From positions 1-37,204 of the forward strand of contig CANRDG010000002.1 of the NCBI GenBank assembly GCA_947629275.1: a stretch of DNA of 37,204 nt, given 5' to 3'. This stretch comes from an uncultured Clostridia bacterium (GTDB taxonomy: Bacteria; Bacillota; Clostridia; Oscillospirales; Ruminococcaceae). Positions 24,823-32,735 of this stretch are shown here, piece by piece; within the stretch, counting starts at the first letter, position 1, and every line of letters begins with the position of its first letter. A program made the translations under genes and the position numbers. A model generated the notes under the pieces. It worked only from the letters and a program-made list of their open reading frames with translations. It did no database searches and was not told the origin of the DNA.

Positions 24823-25316
24823 TAATGCGTGCAAATGCAAATGCGGAAACATTGACCCCCAAACTAGCAGTGGATAGCTGTAGCTATGACGCAGTAAAGC
24901 GGCGAAAGTCACGCTCTGAAACGGAACGCCTGCAAAATCATTTACATTTCGAGGAATATTCCTCAAAATTTACGGACTTGTATATCAACAGCCGATATGG
25001 CGATCGGCAGTAGGTGTATGGGTCTGTTTAGCAGTGGAGAGCCGAACCCGAGCCGCCTCACGCCGATGCTTTTGGGTTCTTTTTGCCGGCGCATTTATGC
25101 GCTGTTGACAAGGCGCCAGCCTGCCTGCATCACAAGGAACAAAAAACCGCCTCAAAATCCCTCGGTGTGAGGTGCGAAGCAGTTTTTGCATAACAGATTT
25201 GCGTCAAGACTAGGCGACCGACCGCCGGCATACTGACGTATGGCAAGGAAGGTCAACGACGTATTGACGGAAAGATGACTGCAAAAACCGACTTGGGCTC
25301 GGCTCTCCGCTGCTAT
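24823..25316 (+). ncRNA. Candidate large structured RNA / long 5' leader upstream of potA; no known class recognised
   Basis: Approximate TSS from the promoter; long-range helix TAGCAGTGGAGAGCCGAACCC (25029-25049) with GGGCTCGGCTCTCCGCTGCTA (25295-25315); nested 9-bp helices 25056-25064/25164-25172 and 25182-25190/25280-25288; local hairpins 24874-24887, 24951-24964, 24991-25008. Confidence 0.7.
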
Positions 25317-25344
25317 AAATGAAACAGGAAAGGATTGTTGGGAT

Positions 25345-26391
25345 ATGGACAACATAGTGAGTCTTAAAAACATTGTTGTTGAATTTGAGGACGGCGACCA
25401 GATCCTCAAAAACATCAGTCTTGACATCAAGGACAAAGAGTTCGTCACTTTCCTTGGGCCATCGGGCTGCGGAAAAACGACCACTTTGCGCATTATCGCC
25501 GGTTTTCTTGAACCTACAAGCGGCGATGTTCTGTTTGAGGGACAGCGGATAAACGATGTTCCCCCGCATAAGAGAAATGTCAATACTGTATTTCAAAGGT
25601 ACGCGCTTTTCCCTCATCTGAACGTGTATGAAAACATAGCGTTCGGTCTTAGGGTAAAGAAACTTCCCGAAAAGGAGATACTTCACCGTGTGGGCGAAAT
25701 GCTTGAAATGGTGAACCTTAAAGGATTTGAAAAAAGAACCGTAAACCGTCTTTCGGGCGGTCAGCAGCAGAGAGTTGCAATTGCAAGGGCTTTGGTAAAT
25801 CACCCGAAGGTGCTGCTGCTTGACGAGCCGCTGGGCGCGCTCGACCTTAAACTGCGAAAGGAAATGCAGGTGGAGCTTAGAAAGATACAGCAGGCGCTGG
25901 AGCTTACGTTTGTGTATGTAACGCACGACCAGGAAGAAGCGCTTACAATGTCTGATACGGTGGTAGTTATGAATAACGGCGTTATACAGCAGATAGGCTC
26001 GCCGATAGACATTTACAACGAGCCTGTGAACGCATTCGTTGCCGACTTTATAGGAGAAAGCAACATTGTCAACGGCTGTATGCCGAGAGACTGCCTTGTT
26101 GAGTTTACGGGCAGACAGTTTGAATGTGTTGACAAGGGCTTTGACCCCGATGAGACCGTTGACGTTGTTATAAGACCGGAAGACGTAAAGATAATCCCCG
26201 CAGAAAGTGCCAAACTGACGGGAATAGTGGAGTCTGTAGTGTTCAAGGGGGTACACTACGAAATGGTCGTTGACGGCGTGGATCACAAATGGATAATACA
26301 TTCTACAAAGGCTGAACCTGTCGGCGCTATGATAGGCATGACCTTCGACCCATATGACATACATATAATGAAAAAGGTACAGGAGGGATAA
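25345..26391 (+). CDS. potA: Spermidine/putrescine ABC transporter ATP-binding protein
   Basis: Walker [26 protein letters not shown] signature, C-terminal TOBE-like domain. Confidence 0.93.
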   Translation: MDNIVSLKNIVVEFEDGDQILKNISLDIKDKEFVTFLGPSGCGKTTTLRIIAGFLEPTSGDVLFEGQRINDVPPHKRNVNTVFQRYALFPHLNVYENIAFGLRVKKLPEKEILHRVGEMLEMVNLKGFEKRTVNRLSGGQQQRVAIARALVNHPKVLLLDEPLGALDLKLRKEMQVELRKIQQALELTFVYVTHDQEEALTMSDTVVVMNNGVIQQIGSPIDIYNEPVNAFVADFIGESNIVNGCMPRDCLVEFTGRQFECVDKGFDPDETVDVVIRPEDVKIIPAESAKLTGIVESVVFKGVHYEMVVDGVDHKWIIHSTKAEPVGAMIGMTFDPYDIHIMKKVQEG

Positions 26392-26397
26392 GGCAAA

Positions 26398-27207
26398 TTG
26401 AAAAAACTAAAAGTATTTTCTGCGCCGTATCTCGTCTGGATGATAGTGTTCATACTTGTGCCGCTTCTTATGGTGGCATACTTCGCTTTCACGACTGACA
26501 GCGGCAAATTTACTATAAAGAACATCTCAAACGTAGGTCAGTATGCAAATATTTTTGTGCGCTCTATATGGCTGGCGCTGGTGGCAACGGTAGTATGCCT
26601 TTTGCTTGCGTATCCCGTGGCATATCTTCTTTCAAGAATGGAAAAGCACAAGCAGGGCACAATGCTTCTGATAGTTATGCTGCCCATGTGGATGAACTTT
26701 CTTCTGCGCACATATGCATGGATGACACTGCTCGGAAACAACGGCGTTATAAATCACGTTCTGGGTATATTCGGCTTAGGACCTTATAAACTTATAAACA
26801 CATCGGGCGCAGTGGTGCTCGGCATGGTGTACAATTACCTGCCGTTCATGATACTTCCGCTCTATTCGGTAATGGAGAAGATAGACAAAAGCGTTATCGA
26901 GGCAGCTTCAGACCTCGGCTGCAACTCGGCATCTATTATGTGGCGAGTTATAGTTCCGCTCAGTTTGCCGGGCATTACATCGGGAATTACCATGGTGTTC
27001 GTACCTGCAATATCAACGTTTATAATCTCGCGTATGCTGGGCGGCGGTTCTAACCTGCTTATCGGCGACCTTATAGAGATGCAGTTTTTGGGCAATGCCT
27101 ATAATCCGCAGCTCGGCGCGGCTATATCACTGGTGCTTATGGTAATAATACTAGTTATCATGACCGTTATGAACCAGTTCAGCCCCGACGATCAGGTGCT
27201 TATATAA
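26398..27207 (+). CDS. potB: Spermidine/putrescine ABC transporter permease (PotB)
   Basis: TTG start; MKKLKVFSAPYLVWMIVFILVPLLMVAYFAF..., EAASDLGCNSASIMWRVIVPLSLPGI EAA loop. Confidence 0.92.
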   Translation: MKKLKVFSAPYLVWMIVFILVPLLMVAYFAFTTDSGKFTIKNISNVGQYANIFVRSIWLALVATVVCLLLAYPVAYLLSRMEKHKQGTMLLIVMLPMWMNFLLRTYAWMTLLGNNGVINHVLGIFGLGPYKLINTSGAVVLGMVYNYLPFMILPLYSVMEKIDKSVIEAASDLGCNSASIMWRVIVPLSLPGITSGITMVFVPAISTFIISRMLGGGSNLLIGDLIEMQFLGNAYNPQLGAAISLVLMVIILVIMTVMNQFSPDDQVLI

Positions 27208-27222
27208 GGGAGGGTGAGATAT

Positions 27223-28029
27223 ATGAAAAAATTTGGAAAAATATATTTCGCTCTTATACTGCTCTTTTTGTATGTTCCCATATTCGTGCTGATAGTATTT
27301 TCTTTCAACGAGACAAAGAGCAGGAGCGTGTTGAGCGGCTTTACTCTTGAATGGTACGTAAAGCTGTTTCACAACAAAATAATCATATCGTCGCTGATGA
27401 AGACAATACTTATAGCAACGCTTGCAAGCATAGTTTCAACTGTTCTGGGAACGTTCGCTGCCATAGGCATAAACAGCATGAAAAAAGTGCCGAAAGCCTT
27501 TGTAATGAATGTTACGAATATGCCTATAATCAACCCCGAGATAGTAACGGGCGTATCGCTGATGCTGCTGTTCGTATTCTTTACGGCAAGAATGAATTTT
27601 GAGTTCGGCTTTGTAACGCTGCTGATAGCGCACATAACGTTTGACGTACCGTATGTTATACTGAATATTATGCCAAAGTTCAAGCAAATGGATCCAAATT
27701 TGTTTGAGGCAGCTCAGGATCTGGGGTGCAGTCCCATGCAGGCTTTCAGGAAAGTCATACTGCCAGAGATAATGCCCGGCGTTATAAGCGGCTTTTTAAT
27801 GGCTTTCACCTACTCGCTTGACGACTTTGTAATAAGCTACTTTACCAGCGGCCCGACTACACAGACACTGCCGATAACGATATACTCGATGACAAGGCGC
27901 AAGATCTCCCCCGAGATAAACGCGCTGTCTACCATAATATTTATTGTGGTGTTCGTTATACTTATAGTGAAGAACTTTGTCGAGAACAAGGCTGCCAAAA
28001 ACAATTCGTATAAGGGGGAGAAGATCTGA
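27223..28029 (+). CDS. potC: Spermidine/putrescine ABC transporter permease (PotC)
   Basis: MKKFGKIYFALILLFLYVPIFVLIVFSFN..., EAAQDLGCSPMQAFRKVILPEIMPG; AGGGAGGGTG upstream. Confidence 0.92.
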   Translation: MKKFGKIYFALILLFLYVPIFVLIVFSFNETKSRSVLSGFTLEWYVKLFHNKIIISSLMKTILIATLASIVSTVLGTFAAIGINSMKKVPKAFVMNVTNMPIINPEIVTGVSLMLLFVFFTARMNFEFGFVTLLIAHITFDVPYVILNIMPKFKQMDPNLFEAAQDLGCSPMQAFRKVILPEIMPGVISGFLMAFTYSLDDFVISYFTSGPTTQTLPITIYSMTRRKISPEINALSTIIFIVVFVILIVKNFVENKAAKNNSYKGEKI

Positions 28030-29306
28030 TGAGAAGTATTTCAAAAAAGGTCTTCTCGGTGCTGGCTGCTGCCGTTTTGGGCGCATCGCTGATGACCTCG
28101 TGTTCTTCGGGCAAAACAGCCGACGAAGAGGATACCGAGGAGACTGAGTATCAGACTCTTACCGTTGAGGACGAGGCATATTATACGAGATTTAAAGGCA
28201 AGGACGTTTCAATAAACGTATACAACTGGGGCGAATACATCTGCACCGGCGAGGACGAGGGAACACTTGACGTTATCACCGAGTTTGAAAACCTTACCGG
28301 CATCAGCGTAAACTACACCACCTTTGCCACCAACGAGGAACTGTATGCAAAACTCAAAGGCGGCGGAGTTACCTATGATGTGATAATCCCCTCCGACTAC
28401 ATGATAAGCAAGATGATAAAGGAAAACATGATTCAGAAGCTCGATATGGACAACATACCGAATTTCAAGTATATCATGGAGGATTTCCGAAATCAGGCTT
28501 ATGACCCCACGAATGAATACTCGGTGCCTTACACATGGGGAACGGTCGGCATAATTTACGACGAAACGGTGGTAGACATACCCGAGGAGGACATAGACTG
28601 GGATATTCTGTGGAATGAAGACTACGCAGATCAGATACTTATGTTCGATAACCCCCGTGATGCTTTTGCAATTGCAGAGATAGTGTGCGGTCTTTCGCTG
28701 AATACAGAAGACCCGCAGGAGCTTAAAATGGCTGCCGACAAGCTGACGGAGCAGAAGAAGATAGTGCAGGGCTACGTAATGGACGAGATATTCGACAAAA
28801 TGGGCGCAGGCGAGGCTCTTATAGCGCCGTATTACGCGGGCGACGCCATGACCATTATGGAGAGCAACGATTCGCTGAATTTTGTAGTTCCCGACAGCGG
28901 TACCAACCTGTTCATAGACGCTATGTGCATACCTAATTCTTCGCAGAACAAGGAAGCCGCGGAGATGTTCATAAACTTTATGTGCGAGCCTGATATAGCC
29001 TATGCTAACATCGACTACATCTGCTATTCAACACCCCATTCGGCTGCATATGAAATGCTAGACCCCGAGATACAAAACGACCCTGCTTATTACCCCAGCG
29101 ATGAGGTAAAAGCAAACATGACCGTCTTTGTAAACCTTTCAGACGAAGCGAACATGACGATGCAGACTTTGTGGACGGAGATGAAATCTGCCGAAGAAGA
29201 CGGCGTGAACAAGTGGCTGGTGCCGATATTCCTGATTCTTTGCCTGCTTGTTATAATTTTCGTGCTGATAAGGCGGTATATAAAGAGCAAGAAAGACATA
29301 TTTTGA
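28029..29306 (+). CDS. potD: Spermidine/putrescine-binding protein (PotD-like) with lipobox and C-terminal TM helix
   Basis: Lipobox MTSCSSG; VSINVYNWGEYI; ATGA overlap with potC stop; C-terminal WLVPIFLILCLLVIIFVLIRRYIKSKK. Confidence 0.9.
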   Translation: MRSISKKVFSVLAAAVLGASLMTSCSSGKTADEEDTEETEYQTLTVEDEAYYTRFKGKDVSINVYNWGEYICTGEDEGTLDVITEFENLTGISVNYTTFATNEELYAKLKGGGVTYDVIIPSDYMISKMIKENMIQKLDMDNIPNFKYIMEDFRNQAYDPTNEYSVPYTWGTVGIIYDETVVDIPEEDIDWDILWNEDYADQILMFDNPRDAFAIAEIVCGLSLNTEDPQELKMAADKLTEQKKIVQGYVMDEIFDKMGAGEALIAPYYAGDAMTIMESNDSLNFVVPDSGTNLFIDAMCIPNSSQNKEAAEMFINFMCEPDIAYANIDYICYSTPHSAAYEMLDPEIQNDPAYYPSDEVKANMTVFVNLSDEANMTMQTLWTEMKSAEEDGVNKWLVPIFLILCLLVIIFVLIRRYIKSKKDIF

Positions 29307-29325
29307 TACAAGTAATACAAGGCTT

Positions 29326-29363
29326 CAAGAGCGCTTTTCCACTGCGGAAAGGCGTTCTTTTTT
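29326..29363 (+). terminator. Intrinsic terminator of potABCD
   Basis: AAGAGCGCTTTTCC-ACTGC-GGAAAGGCGTTCTT TTTT. Confidence 0.75.
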
Positions 29364-29450
29364 CGCTTTAAAAGGCGGCGTTTTTGCAAGTTGCACAAAA
29401 TTTGGCGCGATATTTCTATAGTACGATATGAAAAACCGCTAAATACATTA

Positions 29451-29480
29451 TTGACGAATGAATGTTAAATGTGTTATAAT
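29451..29480 (+). promoter_or_regulatory. Promoter of the dynamin operon (TTGACG-18-TATAAT)
   Basis: -35 29451-29456, -10 29475-29480. Confidence 0.75.
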
Positions 29481-29571
29481 AAATATACTATATATTGTAT
29501 AATTACAATGAGAAATTATGTGCATACGCCATTTTATTGTATTATTTTAAGTTCAGGGGGCTGGATGGATC

Positions 29572-31662
29572 ATGGAAGACAATATCCTAAATTACGGAAG
29601 CTATTCGGCGTACAGAGAAACAGTCGAAACGCTCTCTAAACATCTGCATGAGCTGCTGGAGTACAGCTATGACCTTTCGCTCACAAACACCGCCGTGTCG
29701 ATAAGAGATACCATTGACAAGGTTGCTGACGAGCATTTCGAGGTCGCTATAGTCGGCGAGTTCAAGCGCGGCAAGAGTACGCTTATAAACGCTCTTTTGG
29801 GACAGGAGATACTGCCTGCCGACGTTTTGCCTGCAACGGCGACGCTGAACAGAGTTACATATAACGATACTCCGTATGTTTCGGTAGAGTATAAAGACGG
29901 CAGCACCGAAAAAGTACCGATAGACAATCTTCAGGACTACGTTACAAAGCTGACGTTTGAATCGGAGCAGAAGGCAGAGACAGTCAAAGAAGCTACCGTT
30001 TATTACGATACCGAATTTTGCAAGAATAATGTAGATATTATAGACACCCCGGGCCTTAACGACGATGAGCAGATGACAAACGTTACGCTTTCTATTCTGC
30101 CGGAGATTGACGCCGCTGTGTTCGTAATAAGCGCAAATTCGCCGTTCTCTCAGTTTGAAAAAGAGTTTCTGGAAAAGAAGATGCTCTCCAGCGACGTGGG
30201 AAGAATAATCTTTATAGTAAACTGCTTCGGTACTTTCAGCAAGGAAGACGAGGACAGGATAGTCGATACCGTGCGTACACGTATTGAAAAGTACGTTATG
30301 GATAAGGCAAAAAAAGTAATGGGCGAAAACTCCAAGGAGTTTCAGGTGTATCAGCGCAAGATAGGCAAGCCGAGGGTAATAGGCGTTTATGCTAAGAAGG
30401 CTCTTATTGCAAAGATGAACGGCGACAAGCAGGCTTTGGAGGAAAGTAATTTCCCGCAGTTTGAGGCAGTGCTTGAAAATATGCTCACTAAAGAGAGAGG
30501 CACTATATCCCTACAGATACTTGCCAACAAGATAATCAACAGCGGTACGGAAGTCCTCAACTCTGTGGCGCTGCGCAAGAACGCCCTGATGATGGAAAAC
30601 GACGAGTTCATGGTGCGTTACAAGAGCGCTATCGAAGAGATAGAGGAGATAAGAAACAAAAAGCGTGCCGAATTTGTTAAGATAAACGATGCAGCAAACA
30701 CCGTTTACGACGGATTGAGACCTCTGCTCGACGACTACTGGACGCAGATAGAAAACTGTGCTATGCAGGTAATTGACACCTATCAGATATTCCCCAACGA
30801 CCTGAAGAAAGATAAGCTGAAAGTCGTTCACGGAAAGATAATAGACAAAATAAGAGAGAACATAGAAACAAGGGCGCAGCTCATCTGCGAGCAGATACAA
30901 AACTCGATAAACGTTGCCCTTTCCGACGAGGCAGAAAGATTGCAGTCGTTTGAAGACGAGTTCTTCCGCAACGTTGAGAAAATTCAGCAGATGTTCGATA
31001 TCAACGACAGAGTAAACAACAGCGGCAGGGCTGTCGACCAGGTTATAGGCTCTGCTATAGGTGCATCGGGCATAGGTGCGCTGTTCATAGGTTTCAGAGA
31101 AGCAGGCATTAAAGGCGCGCTGCTGGGCTTCGGTACGGGCGCGGCAAGCTTCTGGACGACTTGTTTTGCAGCAAGTGCCATAGCAGGCGGACTTACTCTG
31201 CTCTCGCCTATAACGCTGTGTATAGTAGCGTTTGCAGGTCTTGCAAGCACGTTTACAGGCAAATTTGCTGTTGATAAATTCCTTGCAAATGAGAAGATAG
31301 AAAAATACAAGTCTGATTTCAAAACACAGGTAAGAAAGCAGCTGCACGAAATGAAGCTGAACACCGACTTCTCCGAGTCCGTCCGTAAGCAGGTATTCAA
31401 TGCGTTTGAAACGCTGAAAGACAAGATCGAGGAAGAAACAGAGATCATACTTAAAGACACGCAGAAAACTCTTAACAATCTGAACCAGCTCAAGCAGGAA
31501 AAGAAAATGGTATCCGAAAAAGAAAAGGAAAGACTGCAAAGCGTTGTGGCGCACACCAGCAATATCCTTTCCGATGCTTATATCCTGCACAAAGCGCTGA
31601 GTAACGAGGCAGGCGAAAGCGAAAAGGCTGACAGCGCTGCCACCGAGACCGCGCAGGCTTAG
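29572..31662 (+). CDS. Dynamin-like GTPase (membrane-associated)
   Basis: P-loop GEFKRGKSTLINALLG, DTPGLND switch, long helical region and hydrophobic segment IGSAIGASGIGALFIGF...GLTLLSPITLCIVAFAGLA. Confidence 0.9.
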   Translation: MEDNILNYGSYSAYRETVETLSKHLHELLEYSYDLSLTNTAVSIRDTIDKVADEHFEVAIVGEFKRGKSTLINALLGQEILPADVLPATATLNRVTYNDTPYVSVEYKDGSTEKVPIDNLQDYVTKLTFESEQKAETVKEATVYYDTEFCKNNVDIIDTPGLNDDEQMTNVTLSILPEIDAAVFVISANSPFSQFEKEFLEKKMLSSDVGRIIFIVNCFGTFSKEDEDRIVDTVRTRIEKYVMDKAKKVMGENSKEFQVYQRKIGKPRVIGVYAKKALIAKMNGDKQALEESNFPQFEAVLENMLTKERGTISLQILANKIINSGTEVLNSVALRKNALMMENDEFMVRYKSAIEEIEEIRNKKRAEFVKINDAANTVYDGLRPLLDDYWTQIENCAMQVIDTYQIFPNDLKKDKLKVVHGKIIDKIRENIETRAQLICEQIQNSINVALSDEAERLQSFEDEFFRNVEKIQQMFDINDRVNNSGRAVDQVIGSAIGASGIGALFIGFREAGIKGALLGFGTGAASFWTTCFAASAIAGGLTLLSPITLCIVAFAGLASTFTGKFAVDKFLANEKIEKYKSDFKTQVRKQLHEMKLNTDFSESVRKQVFNAFETLKDKIEEETEIILKDTQKTLNNLNQLKQEKKMVSEKEKERLQSVVAHTSNILSDAYILHKALSNEAGESEKADSAATETAQA

Positions 31663-31715
31663 TGGCGTAATGCAAAATCGCTCAGTTTACTTTGTTTGGA
31701 GGGACAGGTGTGAAT

Positions 31716-32729
31716 ATGAATGAAGAGCGTTTCAGCAAGATCTCTATTGAAACAGAAAACAAAAGCGAAAATCCGCTGCTTAAAATAGACACCAGTTTCC
31801 GTTCGTACCTGCTGGCGTATACGCGTTCGTTCAGCAATCACGTTGTGGACGGTGTGCTTGACTATGCGTTTGACGCGGATTTTTCACTGAGGCAGAAGAT
31901 AACGGGACTTTCGGGTTGGGCTAAACTTTCAAAAGCTATAAATTCTCAGGACGTTACGGAAGAAGCAAAACTGCTGTTTTTGAAGACTAATCAAGCAGGC
32001 TCGCTGAAATATCCCGAAGTGTATGAAATAGCCAAAAAATGCGCCGAAAGACTGGAACTCAATCTGCCGACGGTGTTTGTGAGAGATGACATCAACAAGA
32101 AGATAATCTACTCGATAGCAAGCGACATTATCGAGCCGTGTATAGTAATAACAAAGGCTCTTATACAAATGTGTACCGCCGAAGAAATACAGGTGCTTAT
32201 AGGAAGCGAGTGCGGCAGGATACAAAACCACCACTGCACATACAATCTGGCATATAAATATTTCAACGCCGATGAAAACGGCTTTATGCCGGTGGAGCAG
32301 TCGTATCAGCAACCGGTAAGCAATCAGCTCGTGTACACGCTGTCGCAGTGGGTAAGGCTTGCGGATATTACCGCCGACAGGGCAGGAATGATATGCTGCG
32401 ACGAGCCGGAACGCTATGCGGAAATAATCGCAGGGCTGTACCAAAAGGGCTATGTTGACTATTACGGCAGGACGATGAAAGATCTTGACTTTGAGCATAT
32501 AGTAAACATGGCGCAGGTGATACACTACACGGCGGCGAGGGATATATTCGTTGACAAGGACGTTACCGACGAGGAAAAGCGCATACTTGCGGCAGTGGAA
32601 TTTCTTAACTGCGACCTGCTTTACAACTGGCGCAGCGAGCTTTCAAGCGAGGGTCTGAATGTTATAAACGGTCAGCTCTGCGATGTGCGCTGCAATATCA
32701 TCTTGGGAACTTCAAGTGCGGGGGTGTAA
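31716..32729 (+). CDS. M48 peptidase-like protein with degenerate zinc site
   Basis: Sits between two dynamin-like genes; EEIQVLIGSECGRIQNHH and LADITADRAGMICC resemble M48 (EELxAVxxHExGHxxxxH ... ExxADRxG) with zinc ligands substituted; RBS GGAGGGA before ATG 31716. Confidence 0.65.
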   Translation: MNEERFSKISIETENKSENPLLKIDTSFRSYLLAYTRSFSNHVVDGVLDYAFDADFSLRQKITGLSGWAKLSKAINSQDVTEEAKLLFLKTNQAGSLKYPEVYEIAKKCAERLELNLPTVFVRDDINKKIIYSIASDIIEPCIVITKALIQMCTAEEIQVLIGSECGRIQNHHCTYNLAYKYFNADENGFMPVEQSYQQPVSNQLVYTLSQWVRLADITADRAGMICCDEPERYAEIIAGLYQKGYVDYYGRTMKDLDFEHIVNMAQVIHYTAARDIFVDKDVTDEEKRILAAVEFLNCDLLYNWRSELSSEGLNVINGQLCDVRCNIILGTSSAGV

Positions 32730-32735
32730 TGGGAT

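Noticed and set aside
24798-25013. 71-aa ORF (MYFTLLFNLMRANANAETLTPKLAV...) inside the leader region
   Set aside because: Its first start lies within the promoter, the ATG at 24825 is essentially at the predicted TSS with no RBS, and no family is recognisable; RNA structure explains the region better. A leaderless peptide cannot be fully excluded
25031-25313. Possibility that the leader RNA is a lysine riboswitch because of AGGTGCGAAGC-like sequence
   Set aside because: Other core lysine-riboswitch motifs (GAAAGGG, GCCGAA context) are missing in the expected order
25210-26364. 384-aa minus-strand ORF
   Set aside because: Antisense to potA and the leader RNA; composition typical of a spurious antisense frame
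30511-31590. 359-aa minus-strand ORF
   Set aside because: Antisense to the first dynamin-like gene; no recognisable domain
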